A DNA stretch of 20,722 bases from a virus: the IMG/VR virus record IMGVR_UViG_3300032278_000153, positions 1 through 20,722 of that record. One strand, written 5' to 3'. The translations under genes and the position numbers were made by a program. Positions 5,774-12,731 of this stretch are shown one piece after another. The number at the start of each line of letters is the position of its first letter. Position 1 is the stretch's first letter. A model generated the notes under the pieces. That model did no database searches. It was not told the DNA's origin and worked only from the letters and a program-made list of their open reading frames with translations.

Positions 5774-5987
5774 CCAAGACTTATGCACAGGCGACGGACT
5801 ATGCGCCGAAATCGCTCCCAGCGTCTTTGTGATGGCAGAAGACGGCCTTGCCTATGTGGCAGAGGGTGGGGTCATGCTGCCGGGCCAGGGGCCATCGACC
5901 CTAGCCCAGGTACCTGACGATCAGGCAGAAGCAGTTATCGAATCTGCCGAAGACTGCCCCGGCGAGTGCATCTTCATTGAGTTGTAA
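5757..5987 (+). CDS. Small ferredoxin, C-x2-D-x2-C type
   Basis: 76 aa. MKVWIDQDLC(10)TGDGLC(16)AEIAPSVFVM followed by EDGLAYV and a C-terminal EDC(67)PGEC(71)IFIEL is the layout of single-cluster bacterial ferredoxins of the [3Fe-4S]/[4Fe-4S] type. The second cysteine of the usual C-x2-C-x2-C is Asp13, as in Pyrococcus furiosus ferredoxin, where Asp can ligate a [4Fe-4S] cluster or be absent from a [3Fe-4S] one. C71 is an extra cysteine. Ferredoxins of this size donate electrons to cytochromes P450, reductases and similar enzymes; such genes are known in actinobacterial phages. No redox partner is visible in the window. It is the last gene of the + block, and its 3' end overlaps the opposite gene by 14 bases. 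Confidence 0.85.
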   Translation: MKVWIDQDLCTGDGLCAEIAPSVFVMAEDGLAYVAEGGVMLPGQGPSTLAQVPDDQAEAVIESAEDCPGECIFIEL

Positions 5988-6231
5988 GCGACGGGTCGTA
6001 GTCCAACGCACCCGGCTTGGCAAACACCGCTGGGTCGCCGGTCTCCTTGAACTTCTCCATTTTTGGGTTGAGGCTCGCACCGCCTATAAAACTATTTACA
6101 GAGATGGAAGCCAAGGCCGCTCTAGTTCTCGCCGGGTCAAATGACTTTCCGCACTCCGGGCACCAGATGGTAGGGCGAGACTCAGGGTCTGGCTTGAACT
6201 CGCATTTGGGGCAAACATCTTCGTTTGACAT
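5974..6231 (-). CDS. Zinc-ribbon protein (85 aa)
   Basis: C7-P-K-C10 and C24-P-E-C27 form a two-knuckle zinc ribbon in the first 30 residues; the remainder (ALASISVNSFIGGASLNPKMEKFKETG) has no recognisable domain and ends in a polar tail. It is the last gene of the - block, 3 bases after the holin-like gene, and converges on the ferredoxin with a 14-base overlap. Zinc ribbons this small often mediate protein-protein or nucleic-acid contacts. Its role at the end of a lysis/virion operon is unknown. Confidence 0.7.
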   Translation of the reverse strand: MSNEDVCPKCEFKPDPESRPTIWCPECGKSFDPARTRAALASISVNSFIGGASLNPKMEKFKETGDPAVFAKPGALDYDPSLTTQ

Positions 6232-6234
6232 CGG

Positions 6235-6441
6235 CTAGTCAGTCAGGGACGAGGTTCCCTTGGTGCCGATCCGCTGGGCTACAACGCCCTTCAGGACGGC
6301 CAACGCAGCAGCGAACCCGGCTCCTGCCATCAGTTTCCACTGGTCGACCCCCAGGTCGAACACTGAGTTGGAGGTCATGGCCCCCAGGGCAGCCTGCAAA
6401 AATGTGGCCGCCAGTCTCTCTACAAGATCCTTAGTAAACAT
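6235..6441 (-). CDS. Putative holin (r1t-like)
   Basis: 68 aa. The N-terminus MFTKDLVERLAATFLQAALGAM followed by a second hydrophobic segment WKLMAGAGFAAALAVLKGVVAQRI fits the layout of small r1t-type holins, which start with F-x-x-D-x-x-E-R and have two membrane helices. Such holins oligomerise in the inner membrane and release endolysin at lysis. A purine-rich AAGGGG lies about 10 bases before the ATG, spaced by a run of A. Neighbours are the membrane-anchored coiled-coil protein upstream and the zinc ribbon downstream. No endolysin gene adjoins it. The family call is from residue pattern only. Confidence 0.62.
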   Translation of the reverse strand: MFTKDLVERLAATFLQAALGAMTSNSVFDLGVDQWKLMAGAGFAAALAVLKGVVAQRIGTKGTSSLTD

Positions 6442-6454
6442 ATTTTTTTACCCC

Positions 6455-6982
6455 TTACCAGTTGTCGTCGTACCAGTTATCGCACCACACTCTTGTGCGG
6501 CACGCCTGTTCGTTCATGTCGGTCCTCCACCACAAATCCCCCAACTCCCAGCCGACCTCCTCTAGCCGCTGCTGGATCGCTTCGATGTCGTCAACCCACT
6601 CAGGCTCCCTGTCAGCATCAAGCAACAGGGCAGCAACCGAATCCTGTAGGTCTTCAAGGTCGTCGGATAAATCCTCGTAAGCGGCCTGCTCTATCGCCAC
6701 CAAGGATTCGACCATGTCAGTCGTGGCTAGATCAGATAGATCAACCGGTTCCGGTGTAGGGATCGCCTGAATCGCTGCCAACAACTGGGCGCTAGTAACA
6801 AGATTGCTGGTGTCTACGACCTCAATAGCCGCCACCGAATCTTCCAGTATGTCGATACGGCTCGCAACCTGAGCGGCGTTCCAGGTCACCACAGCCGACA
6901 CGGCCACAATCGACCCCACAAGGCCCAAGGTCAGTTTGGAGACCTGGACCTTCTTTAGTTGGTCGACCACATCGTCAGACAT
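6455..6982 (-). CDS. Membrane-anchored coiled-coil protein (possible lysis or virion accessory)
   Basis: 175 aa. After a short polar N-terminus, residues 17-35 (LTLGLVGSIVAVSAVVTWN) form one membrane segment. Residues 38-150 are acidic and helical with heptad-like spacing (SRIDILEDSVAAIEVV, LVAIEQAAYEDLSDDLEDLQDSVAALLL, IEAIQQRLEEVGWELGDLWW). The last 25 residues carry two cysteines and many Trp, Tyr and Asp (ACRTRVWCDNWYDDNW). Start ATG and the upstream stop overlap as TGATG. Topology with one N-terminal anchor and a long outward coiled coil resembles unimolecular lysis accessory proteins or spanin-like proteins, and it sits next to the holin-like gene. A tail chaperone or a host-surface factor is also possible. 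Confidence 0.55.
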   Translation of the reverse strand: MSDDVVDQLKKVQVSKLTLGLVGSIVAVSAVVTWNAAQVASRIDILEDSVAAIEVVDTSNLVTSAQLLAAIQAIPTPEPVDLSDLATTDMVESLVAIEQAAYEDLSDDLEDLQDSVAALLLDADREPEWVDDIEAIQQRLEEVGWELGDLWWRTDMNEQACRTRVWCDNWYDDNW

Positions 6983-8931
6983 CAGTCCGCTTTCCTCAGA
7001 ACAACCGTAGCCAATAGGCGATGTCGCTTGAGCGCCTGGGATCTATCGTAAACCCCCAGGGCTCTCGTCTGGACCTGTAACACTTCATAAACCTCAGCAG
7101 CCTTAGTAATCGGCCAGTCAATGTCCTGATAGTTTACTCGCCTCTGTGTCAATGCTGCCAGGGTCCTGGCCCGCAGGGTTCCAGCCCCCGGTGCGTTCTC
7201 AGGCAGGGGGTGACCATTCAGCCCCCGTACGCTGTCCCCGCAATCTACAACGATTGACACCACTGTGTCACGCAGACCGATGGCATGGTATTTGACCTGC
7301 ACAAAGTTCAGAGTCGTCGTGGCCGTGCCGCTCCCCACAAACACAACCTTGTATTGGAGAGACCGGGACGACGACGACAGCCTCGTACTCTGAGAGGTGC
7401 CACCAACCGTGTCCAACGAGGACAAGGCCGTGTAGGTGGTCCCCTCGTCAATCGAAACGTGCGGAGTGACGGAACAACCGGTCGCAATAGGAGGGGTCAA
7501 CACAACGATCTCGTCCCAGCCCTTAGCCAGGGCGCTCCCACCGTCGATGCGGGACCCGATCAGGGTCCCAGCGGTCAGGAACGCAGTGGTCGACTCCTTC
7601 TTGATGCCATCCCCCACAACCGAATAGACGACCCTCCCGTCCCACACATCCGCCCCGTAGACATCCCCGGCGACCGCCTCGTCCGACTCAAAGAACTTCG
7701 CATACCCGCCGGTCTCCAGGTCGTAACACCCCAGGCCTGTCTTGTTCCCGGAAGTCATCTTCTTCCACCCCCAGAACACCTGGTTGTCTCTGGCGGTGAA
7801 CTCGCCCACAGCATGGTCGTCGGCGGTGGCCTTGTCAGCCAGTTCAGTAATAAAGAACGGGGTCAGAGCCCCGGTCTGCGGGTCCGGTACACCCCTGTAG
7901 ATGTATGCGGTGCCGGTGCTGCCGGTGCTTTGCCGGTAGGCCCGCACAAAGATGGAGCCCCCAGCGGCGAACACTTCCCGGGGGGACAGACCAGGTGGCA
8001 TGTCCCAGGCCACAAACGGGTACTGGGTGTTGCCGCTGCTGTCCAGGCCCAGGGGCCAGGCGTAGACCATGCCCCGGTTGCCCTTGTAGGCGCAGAAGTA
8101 AACATGCCCGTTGGCTTCAGCGAAACTCCCCACAGTCCAACCTTGACCTAACGTCAGGTGGCCCCCGGAGCGTTCCTCTGTCCCCACATCGCTTCCCCCT
8201 CCGATGGAGAAAGAGGTGAACCGGTTGGGGGTGGAAGAACTGTTGGCGATCACCCCGGCGCAGATCCGGCCCGCTGCGTAGGCGACGGTGTGGGCCACCG
8301 CAGCATTCCACTGGGTGGTGATAGCAGAGGTTGTCCCCCGCAGAATCCCCTCCGCCCCACACGCCGCATACCAGTATTGACCGTCGGATGTCAAATCTTG
8401 GATGTTGCCTGGGTTACCACCGTGGGCCAACGTGAAGGCGCTGCCCGCCGATGGCGACGCCGCATTCGTGTACGGGGTCAGGGTAGCCACAGCGGTCTGG
8501 ACATACAGGGTGACCCCAACCACCACCAGTCGGGGTGTGGCGTAAGTGTTAGCGGCCATCTCCGGGGTCGACGCCAGCAACTTGATGGAGCCCGGCTCAG
8601 AGAACGGATCCAGGCCCTCGCTAGACAGGAACATCGTAGAGTCGCTGTCCTGACGGTTCAGGAACGTCTGGCCCTGGCCCCCCACCCAGGAGTCCCCCGA
8701 CCCGAACGAATACCGCTCCACCGCCTGGTCGAACGGGGTGTCCCCCGTAGCCAACCGGTCAGGGATCAGAGGAATAGTGGTCTTCTCGTACCCCTCCCCC
8801 TCAGCGGACTCCGCCAGGATGTACCCCGTGCCGTCAATGGCTATGTCATACACCGTCCCAACAGTGGACAGCGCAGTGATGCTGGCCGGTTCCGTGAAGT
8901 CCGTTTCCAGGACAATCTCATCGGCAGCCAT
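6982..8931 (-). CDS. Large virion protein, beta-propeller-like (minor tail protein)
   Basis: 649 aa, rich in Gly, Ser and Thr. From about residue 20 to 440 it shows repeated strand-turn units each ending in an aromatic/Gly pattern (QYWYAACGAEGILRG, HVYFCAYKGNRGMVYAWPL, SIFVRAYRQSTGSTGTAYIYRG, QVFWGWKKMTSGNKTGLGCYDL, RVVYSVVGDG), which suggests a beta-propeller. Residues about 450-550 look like a beta-sandwich, and the C-terminus (VYEVLQVQTRALGVYDRSQALKRHRLLATVVL) is helical. Proteins with this plan occur as minor tail or baseplate proteins in actinophages. Its position between fibre-like and lysis genes fits. The start overlaps the upstream stop as TAATG. Two palindromic sites (7254-7271 and 8377-8394) lie inside. 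Confidence 0.6.
   Translation of the reverse strand: MAADEIVLETDFTEPASITALSTVGTVYDIAIDGTGYILAESAEGEGYEKTTIPLIPDRLATGDTPFDQAVERYSFGSGDSWVGGQGQTFLNRQDSDSTMFLSSEGLDPFSEPGSIKLLASTPEMAANTYATPRLVVVGVTLYVQTAVATLTPYTNAASPSAGSAFTLAHGGNPGNIQDLTSDGQYWYAACGAEGILRGTTSAITTQWNAAVAHTVAYAAGRICAGVIANSSSTPNRFTSFSIGGGSDVGTEERSGGHLTLGQGWTVGSFAEANGHVYFCAYKGNRGMVYAWPLGLDSSGNTQYPFVAWDMPPGLSPREVFAAGGSIFVRAYRQSTGSTGTAYIYRGVPDPQTGALTPFFITELADKATADDHAVGEFTARDNQVFWGWKKMTSGNKTGLGCYDLETGGYAKFFESDEAVAGDVYGADVWDGRVVYSVVGDGIKKESTTAFLTAGTLIGSRIDGGSALAKGWDEIVVLTPPIATGCSVTPHVSIDEGTTYTALSSLDTVGGTSQSTRLSSSSRSLQYKVVFVGSGTATTTLNFVQVKYHAIGLRDTVVSIVVDCGDSVRGLNGHPLPENAPGAGTLRARTLAALTQRRVNYQDIDWPITKAAEVYEVLQVQTRALGVYDRSQALKRHRLLATVVLRKAD
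7254..7271. repeat. Dispersed palindrome, copy 5
   Basis: TTGACA-N6-TGTCAC, one mismatch, centre CCACTG, inside the beta-propeller-like virion gene. Confidence 0.7.
8377..8394. repeat. Dispersed palindrome, copy 6
   Basis: TTGACC-N6-TGTCAA, one mismatch, centre GTCGGA, inside the beta-propeller-like virion gene, 1123 bases from copy 5. Confidence 0.7.
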
Positions 8932-9647
8932 TACGTCGTCGGCACCCGGTTGGTGTTCCTGGCCTGAACCAGGATCTTATACTTGAAGTCGTCCAGGAAC
9001 GCATAGTTCAGGACGTAGGACGATGCAGTACCGGTCACCCAGTCGGTGTCGAACAGTTCCACATCGGTCTCAAACTCCAACAGCCTGACCCGGTACGCCT
9101 GCTGGGCCTCACCCGTACCCCCATGGGCGTAGGTCCAGTTCAGGGTCATTGCCGCTAGCGAGTTCATCACATAAGTGGAAGCAGTCCCCTTGTTGGTCGC
9201 CCCAAACAGGACATCACCCGGCGTGAGGGTCGGCTCCCCCAGGTTCAGTGTGTTGATGTCCTCCGTGTCAGGGGCGCTGGTGTAATAATCGGCGTCCCCG
9301 ATACCAATAGTCTGCGGGCCACGAACCGTGACCTCAACAGTCAGATCAGTGTTGCCATGCAGATCCAGCGCCTCGCCATAGATGGCTGCCAGATCGGTGG
9401 CGTGGGTGGTGCCAGCGCCCGCTACCCACCCGGTGTTGTCGTACTCAGTGGAACCAGCGTCGTTGGTGTATCGAACCCGGTAATACTCTTGGGAATCCCC
9501 CTGGGCCTGCGTGTACGTCCATGAGACCGTGAGGGGGTTCGATGTCGCCGTGGTTATAGCCGCAACAACGACAGTCGGAGTGTCGTGAAGTGTCCCCCCG
9601 GCGATCCCGTCGCCGCCCAACTTTCCGCCCCCAACCGTGTGCGCCAT
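8931..9647 (-). CDS. Virion protein with two FN3/Ig-like domains
   Basis: 238 aa when started at ATG 9647, which overlaps the upstream stop as TAATG; the frame is open further, to 9701, but that part is a shadow of the upstream gene. Two tandem domains are visible: NPLTVSWTYTQAQGDSQEYYRVRY with DNTGWVAGAG (about 37-82) and MTLNWTYAHGGTGEAQQAYRVRL with FDTDWVTGTA (about 168-212). The pattern W-T-Y...Y-R-V-R...W-V-x-G repeats, which is an internal duplication of a fibronectin type III-like fold. Such modules bind host carbohydrates or decorate tails and capsids. The role in the particle is inferred from position. Confidence 0.65.
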   Translation of the reverse strand: MAHTVGGGKLGGDGIAGGTLHDTPTVVVAAITTATSNPLTVSWTYTQAQGDSQEYYRVRYTNDAGSTEYDNTGWVAGAGTTHATDLAAIYGEALDLHGNTDLTVEVTVRGPQTIGIGDADYYTSAPDTEDINTLNLGEPTLTPGDVLFGATNKGTASTYVMNSLAAMTLNWTYAHGGTGEAQQAYRVRLLEFETDVELFDTDWVTGTASSYVLNYAFLDDFKYKILVQARNTNRVPTT

Positions 9648-9994
9648 TACGCATAACTCAGGGCCGTCGCCGGGAACACGACCTTGCGGCCACTGTCCCA
9701 AGTAGCCGCAGCGCCACCGCCCAGGTTGGAACCGGTCTCCGCTTCTGTTCCACCCCTGGCAATCGTCAAGGTGTAAGGGTTGGAGGACCCGGTGATAGCG
9801 GTCACCTTCACCAGTTCAGGCTGATGTTCAGCCGCCTCCGGGTCGATAGCCATGACCATGTAGTCCCCCGCCCCCCAGGACGTATCGTCAGGGACCGCAG
9901 AGTTGGTAGCGAAGTTGACCTGGGCGCTAGTAGCGACGTTGGATATACCAGCGTGCAGTGTCCCCTCACAGAAGTTGATGTATTTCCTAGCCAT
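9647..9994 (-). CDS. Small virion structural protein
   Basis: 115 aa. A good ribosome binding site (GAGGT) precedes ATG 9994. Visible features are MARKYINFCEGTLHAGIS, then LVKVTAITGSSNPYTLTIARGGTEAETGSNLGGGAAATWDSGRKVVFP. The YTLTIARGGTEA...W-x-x-G segment is a beta-hairpin motif also present in the next gene on the 5' side (LTVARGYAGTTAVATHEG) and common in phage neck and tail proteins. No enzymatic motif is seen. It probably forms part of a tail or neck structure. Confidence 0.55.
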   Translation of the reverse strand: MARKYINFCEGTLHAGISNVATSAQVNFATNSAVPDDTSWGAGDYMVMAIDPEAAEHQPELVKVTAITGSSNPYTLTIARGGTEAETGSNLGGGAAATWDSGRKVVFPATALSYA

Positions 9995-10002
9995 GGTTCA
10001 CC

Positions 10003-10923
10003 TCAGACTATTACTTTCGGCATCTTACGGAACGTCCTGTTACGAGGCACATTCTGAACCCGCCGGGCCTCGTCAATCCGACGGTAGAACTCGCCCCACA
10101 ACTCACGCATGAGCCGCACGTTGAACCCCTGCCTCACAGCAGCGTCCTGGTTCCACTCCTCAATCTGATCCAAGTCCAGGCGGGTGATCTCATGCCCCGT
10201 AATCGCATAGGCCGCAGCCCACAACGACGGCAAATCCTCAGTAGCCAACGGCACACTCAAAGTCGAACTCTCCGCCGGAGGCACTGTTGACCAGGCGTAG
10301 GGCTCCACCGAAACCACAATCAGAGCATCGTCGTTCTCCACCGTGGACGGGACCCTCACGGCCTTGGTCGAAGTGACCAGGCCCGTCGGGAGGTCTTCCT
10401 CAAACTGCCACCCCCCAACGTCGATGATCCTGCCGGTAACCCCGATCATGTGCCGGACACTCAACACCCGCTGGGTGGCAGCAGGCATCTCAATGTATTG
10501 CTTCCCTGAGGTCCGGTACATGGTGGCGTTCGTTATGTACGGCAGGTAGATGTTCATGGGACCAGACACACAACGCTGCACAAAGCGGGAGATGTCGGCC
10601 CGCAGATGCCCTGGCTGAACCAGGACCGGGTCGGTGCCCTCATGGGTGGCTACAGCGGTAGTCCCCGCATAGCCCCGGGCCACCGTCAAAGTGTCAGTAG
10701 CGGTATCCACCGCAGTGACCAGCATCGCCTCCTGGTTGATCTCAATAACGTCCGTTATCGAAATCTTGGAAGCGTCCCCAGTCGTCAACGTCAGCGTGGT
10801 GTCGGCAGCGTCGCTAGGCGCACCAGACATGGTGACCTGCAAAGGGCGCTCCGAATGCCGGTACAGCCTTGACAGAGTCTCGTCAATCAGCGTGCCCAGG
10901 GACACAGAAACATTGGTAGCCAC
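10003..10923 (-). CDS. Virion structural protein, possible head-tail connector
   Basis: 306 aa starting with GTG 10923; one base is shared with the upstream stop (TAGTG). The N-terminus LGTLIDETLSRLYRHSERPLQVTMSG precedes a beta-rich region with LTVARGYAGTTAVATHEGTDPVLVQPG (about 75-105). A central part contains PYITNATMYRTSGKQYIEMPAATQRVLSVRHMIG. The C-terminal third is helical and charged (ITRLDLDQIEEWNQ, LMRELWGEFYRRIDEARRVQN, RNRTFRKMPKVIV). An ARG-x-x-G-T hairpin plus a helical bundle is typical of phage adaptor and neck proteins, so a head-tail connector role is plausible but not certain. One palindromic site (10869-10886) lies near the 5' end. Confidence 0.5.
   Translation of the reverse strand: MATNVSVSLGTLIDETLSRLYRHSERPLQVTMSGAPSDAADTTLTLTTGDASKISITDVIEINQEAMLVTAVDTATDTLTVARGYAGTTAVATHEGTDPVLVQPGHLRADISRFVQRCVSGPMNIYLPYITNATMYRTSGKQYIEMPAATQRVLSVRHMIGVTGRIIDVGGWQFEEDLPTGLVTSTKAVRVPSTVENDDALIVVSVEPYAWSTVPPAESSTLSVPLATEDLPSLWAAAYAITGHEITRLDLDQIEEWNQDAAVRQGFNVRLMRELWGEFYRRIDEARRVQNVPRNRTFRKMPKVIV
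10869..10886. repeat. Dispersed palindrome, copy 7
   Basis: TTGACA-N6-CGTCAA, one mismatch, centre GAGTCT, near the 5' end of the connector-like gene. Confidence 0.65.
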
Positions 10924-11747
10924 TACCGCCTAGACCTCATTCTTCCCGGGAATCTTCCAGCCCTGTTCGTTCTGTAGTGCAAATCTACTCGCAAACTCAA
11001 GGGCCCGGCAACGGTACCAATCGCCCCACCCGTGTCCTCTGCCAGGTCCATCAGTTCCTCCACGCTGAGAGTCCTGTCCCCCAATGCTTCCAGGAATGCA
11101 GCGACCTCCTCTACCGTAAGGCTGACAGCCGCCAGGGCCTCCGCCCCAGCACCAGTGTCGGTCTGGGAAAGGAAAACCCCGTGGGCGTCCAGGTAGGCCA
11201 GTGCCTCAGTAACTGACAGTGCATTGTCAAACGAGACCGTGAGGTCTGTGCCAGAACCAGTGTCCGCCTGGGTTTGGCCAATAGTAACCCAGGACCCGGC
11301 ACCCCGATACTGCTTCGCTGACTGGTAGGCGACATCATTCCGGTACCCCTGCTGAGTCCCATACCAGTAGTTGAGGGCTTCCGAATCGGTGGCAGCAATC
11401 CCGCTGATCTCAGTTTCAGACCCGGACCCGGTATCGGTACCCGCAACACCCATACCCTGGGAATCCGTGATCCCTGTAACCCACTCCAGGAGCGGCCCAC
11501 CGCCCTCCAAAGTAACAGAGATGGCGGGATACGTTCCCTCCGCCCCGGAGCCCGTGTCGGACGGTGTAAGGACGACTGAGAGCGTCTGAGCGTCAACACC
11601 CGAACCGGCATCCCCAATCGGGTCGTCAATGCCCGTTCGGTACTGGGCTTCGACCCGGTACGGGTGGCTGTTCCGGTATGTGAGATCGAATACGCCAGGC
11701 CTGTAATGGCCCGGGTTTCGGTAGAGGAGTGCTGACCGGTAGGCCAT
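10923..11747 (-). CDS. Repeat-rich virion protein with YR hexads and DTGSG repeats
   Basis: 274 aa; GGAG precedes ATG 11747. The first 38 residues carry Tyr-Arg pairs at 3, 9, 15, 24, 30 and 36, giving spacings of 6, 6, 9, 6 and 6; further YR pairs are at 135, 147 and 258. A second repeat, D-(T/A)-G-(S/A)-G, is at 46, 64, 105, 162 and 197, with DTGG at 238, each followed by a short beta-strand (TLSVVL, AISVTL, LTVSF, AAVSLTV). The C-terminus ends RFPGRMRSRR. Low-complexity virion proteins with comparable YR-type and GSG-type spacers are found in tails of actinophages. It is likely an elongated tail or fibre-associated protein. A palindromic site lies at 11213-11230. Confidence 0.5.
   Translation of the reverse strand: MAYRSALLYRNPGHYRPGVFDLTYRNSHPYRVEAQYRTGIDDPIGDAGSGVDAQTLSVVLTPSDTGSGAEGTYPAISVTLEGGGPLLEWVTGITDSQGMGVAGTDTGSGSETEISGIAATDSEALNYWYGTQQGYRNDVAYQSAKQYRGAGSWVTIGQTQADTGSGTDLTVSFDNALSVTEALAYLDAHGVFLSQTDTGAGAEALAAVSLTVEEVAAFLEALGDRTLSVEELMDLAEDTGGAIGTVAGPLSLRVDLHYRTNRAGRFPGRMRSRR
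11213..11230. repeat. Dispersed palindrome, copy 8
   Basis: CTGACA-N6-TGTCAA, one mismatch, centre GTGCAT, inside the YR/DTGSG repeat gene; the last copy before a gap in the series that reaches to 16809. Confidence 0.7.
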
Positions 11748-11750
11748 GGG

Positions 11751-11951
11751 CTACTCCGTCGGCAGAACTTCTAGCAACGAATCAGGAATGGTATGCGGCT
11801 TGGCGGCAGTAGACCATTCCTGGTTCTCGTAGTCCCACCATGTCTCATCTTCTGCTGGTTCCACTTCCGGCAAGCCAAGCGCCATAATCTCAGCCTGGAC
11901 ATCATCGGAAAACTCATCTGGGAGAGGCAGCAAACTTTCAAGTACGGCCAT
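11751..11951 (-). CDS. Small acidic protein in the tail operon (66 aa)
   Basis: Start chosen at ATG 11951, which overlaps the upstream stop as TAATG; a GTG at 11972 in the same frame would add seven residues but lies inside the upstream gene. The sequence (MAVLESLLPLPDEFSDDVQAEIMALGLP...PAEDETWWDYENQEWSTAAKPHTIPDSLLEVLP) has a WWDYEN-x-x-W aromatic segment between acidic stretches. The combination of a helical N-terminus and W-rich middle may bind another tail protein. No family is recognised. Confidence 0.55.
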   Translation of the reverse strand: MAVLESLLPLPDEFSDDVQAEIMALGLPEVEPAEDETWWDYENQEWSTAAKPHTIPDSLLEVLPTE

Positions 11952-12727
11952 TAGATCATCACCGTTCCCCACCCGCCGCCGGGAATCTTGACTTCATGCG
12001 TAGCGCCACTGATCGCAAGTGAAGTGCCTGTGATCGAAGCCGTTGCGGTAACCGGGGGAGGCCCCTTGACGGCAACGAGGGCAGTCCCATACCAATCGCT
12101 CCAGTTCGGCCCCCATGAGGTGGTGTGATACTGCTGGTTAGCGTTGTAACGCTCCGCATAGGTGATGCCAAAGGTGCCGCCCTGACCCCAGCCGTTGGCG
12201 AAACTGGCCCCGGTGATGCCGGAACCGCCGTTGTCGGCTTTGGCGAAAGCGATCCACATTGCGTCCTCGGCGGCACCAAGGTTGCAACCGCTGGTTGCCC
12301 CATACAGGTTGCCGGTGTCGTACCGGGAGTAGAGGGTGTTTATCCTGTGGACTGCCCAGTCGCTGAAAGACGACCCCGACGGCGTGCCCGAAAGGCGAAT
12401 GTGGTTGTACGACGACAAGTGCTGACCGGGGTTGAAACTGGAACCGGTCGTAAATGTCCAAGTGTGTCCGGCGGTGGAGGTGGCGGTTCTCTGGTAGAGA
12501 TGACCTGTGTATTCCTGAGCCCCATTGTTCCGACAGTGCTCAACTAGAGTCCAACCAGTAGGGGCAGTGGGGGCGTAACCGTAGTATGTCTGATTGTCGG
12601 CAATCCACAAGAGTTCCCGGTCACCTACGTTGCCGGTAGGCCCGGTCTGGGTGCCGTAAGTAAGAGACCACGCATACGACGACCATGTGTAGCCGTATGA
12701 GGTGCCTTCTACGACTGGGTAAGCCAT
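11951..12727 (-). CDS. Fibre-like virion protein (host-contact candidate)
   Basis: 258 aa, very rich in Tyr, Trp, Gly, Ser and Thr. Layout: an N-terminal beta region (SYGYTWSSYAWSLTYGTQTGPTG), DRELLWIADNQTYYGYAPTAPTGWTLV, a central jelly-roll-like stretch (HLYQRTATSTAGHTWTFT), NGWGQGGTFGITYAERYNANQQYHTTSWGPNWSDWYGTALVAVKG, then a short tail (TASITGTSLAISGATHEVKIPGGGWGTVMI). The order LWIADN...PTGWTLV...HLYQRTA...W-T-F and ...ALVAVKG is familiar from phage receptor-binding or fibre-tip proteins. It starts 4 bases after the upstream stop. The receptor-binding role is inferred from composition and context. Confidence 0.6.
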   Translation of the reverse strand: MAYPVVEGTSYGYTWSSYAWSLTYGTQTGPTGNVGDRELLWIADNQTYYGYAPTAPTGWTLVEHCRNNGAQEYTGHLYQRTATSTAGHTWTFTTGSSFNPGQHLSSYNHIRLSGTPSGSSFSDWAVHRINTLYSRYDTGNLYGATSGCNLGAAEDAMWIAFAKADNGGSGITGASFANGWGQGGTFGITYAERYNANQQYHTTSWGPNWSDWYGTALVAVKGPPPVTATASITGTSLAISGATHEVKIPGGGWGTVMI

Positions 12728-12731
12728 CGGC

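Noticed and set aside
6225-6242. TTGACA-N6-AGTCAG over the zinc-ribbon start codon as a palindrome copy
   Set aside because: Two arm mismatches; matches this weak are expected by chance in a window of this size. Kept only as a weak candidate.
7285-8151. 288-aa + strand frame inside the beta-propeller-like gene
   Set aside because: Arg/Gly/Pro-rich antisense shadow of a strongly supported - strand gene; no start signals.
9648-9701. Earlier start for the FN3-like gene
   Set aside because: It falls within the upstream gene; ATG 9647 overlaps that gene's stop exactly.
11952-11972. GTG start at 11972 for the small acidic tail-operon protein
   Set aside because: It is inside the upstream gene; ATG 11951 makes the same TAATG junction seen repeatedly.
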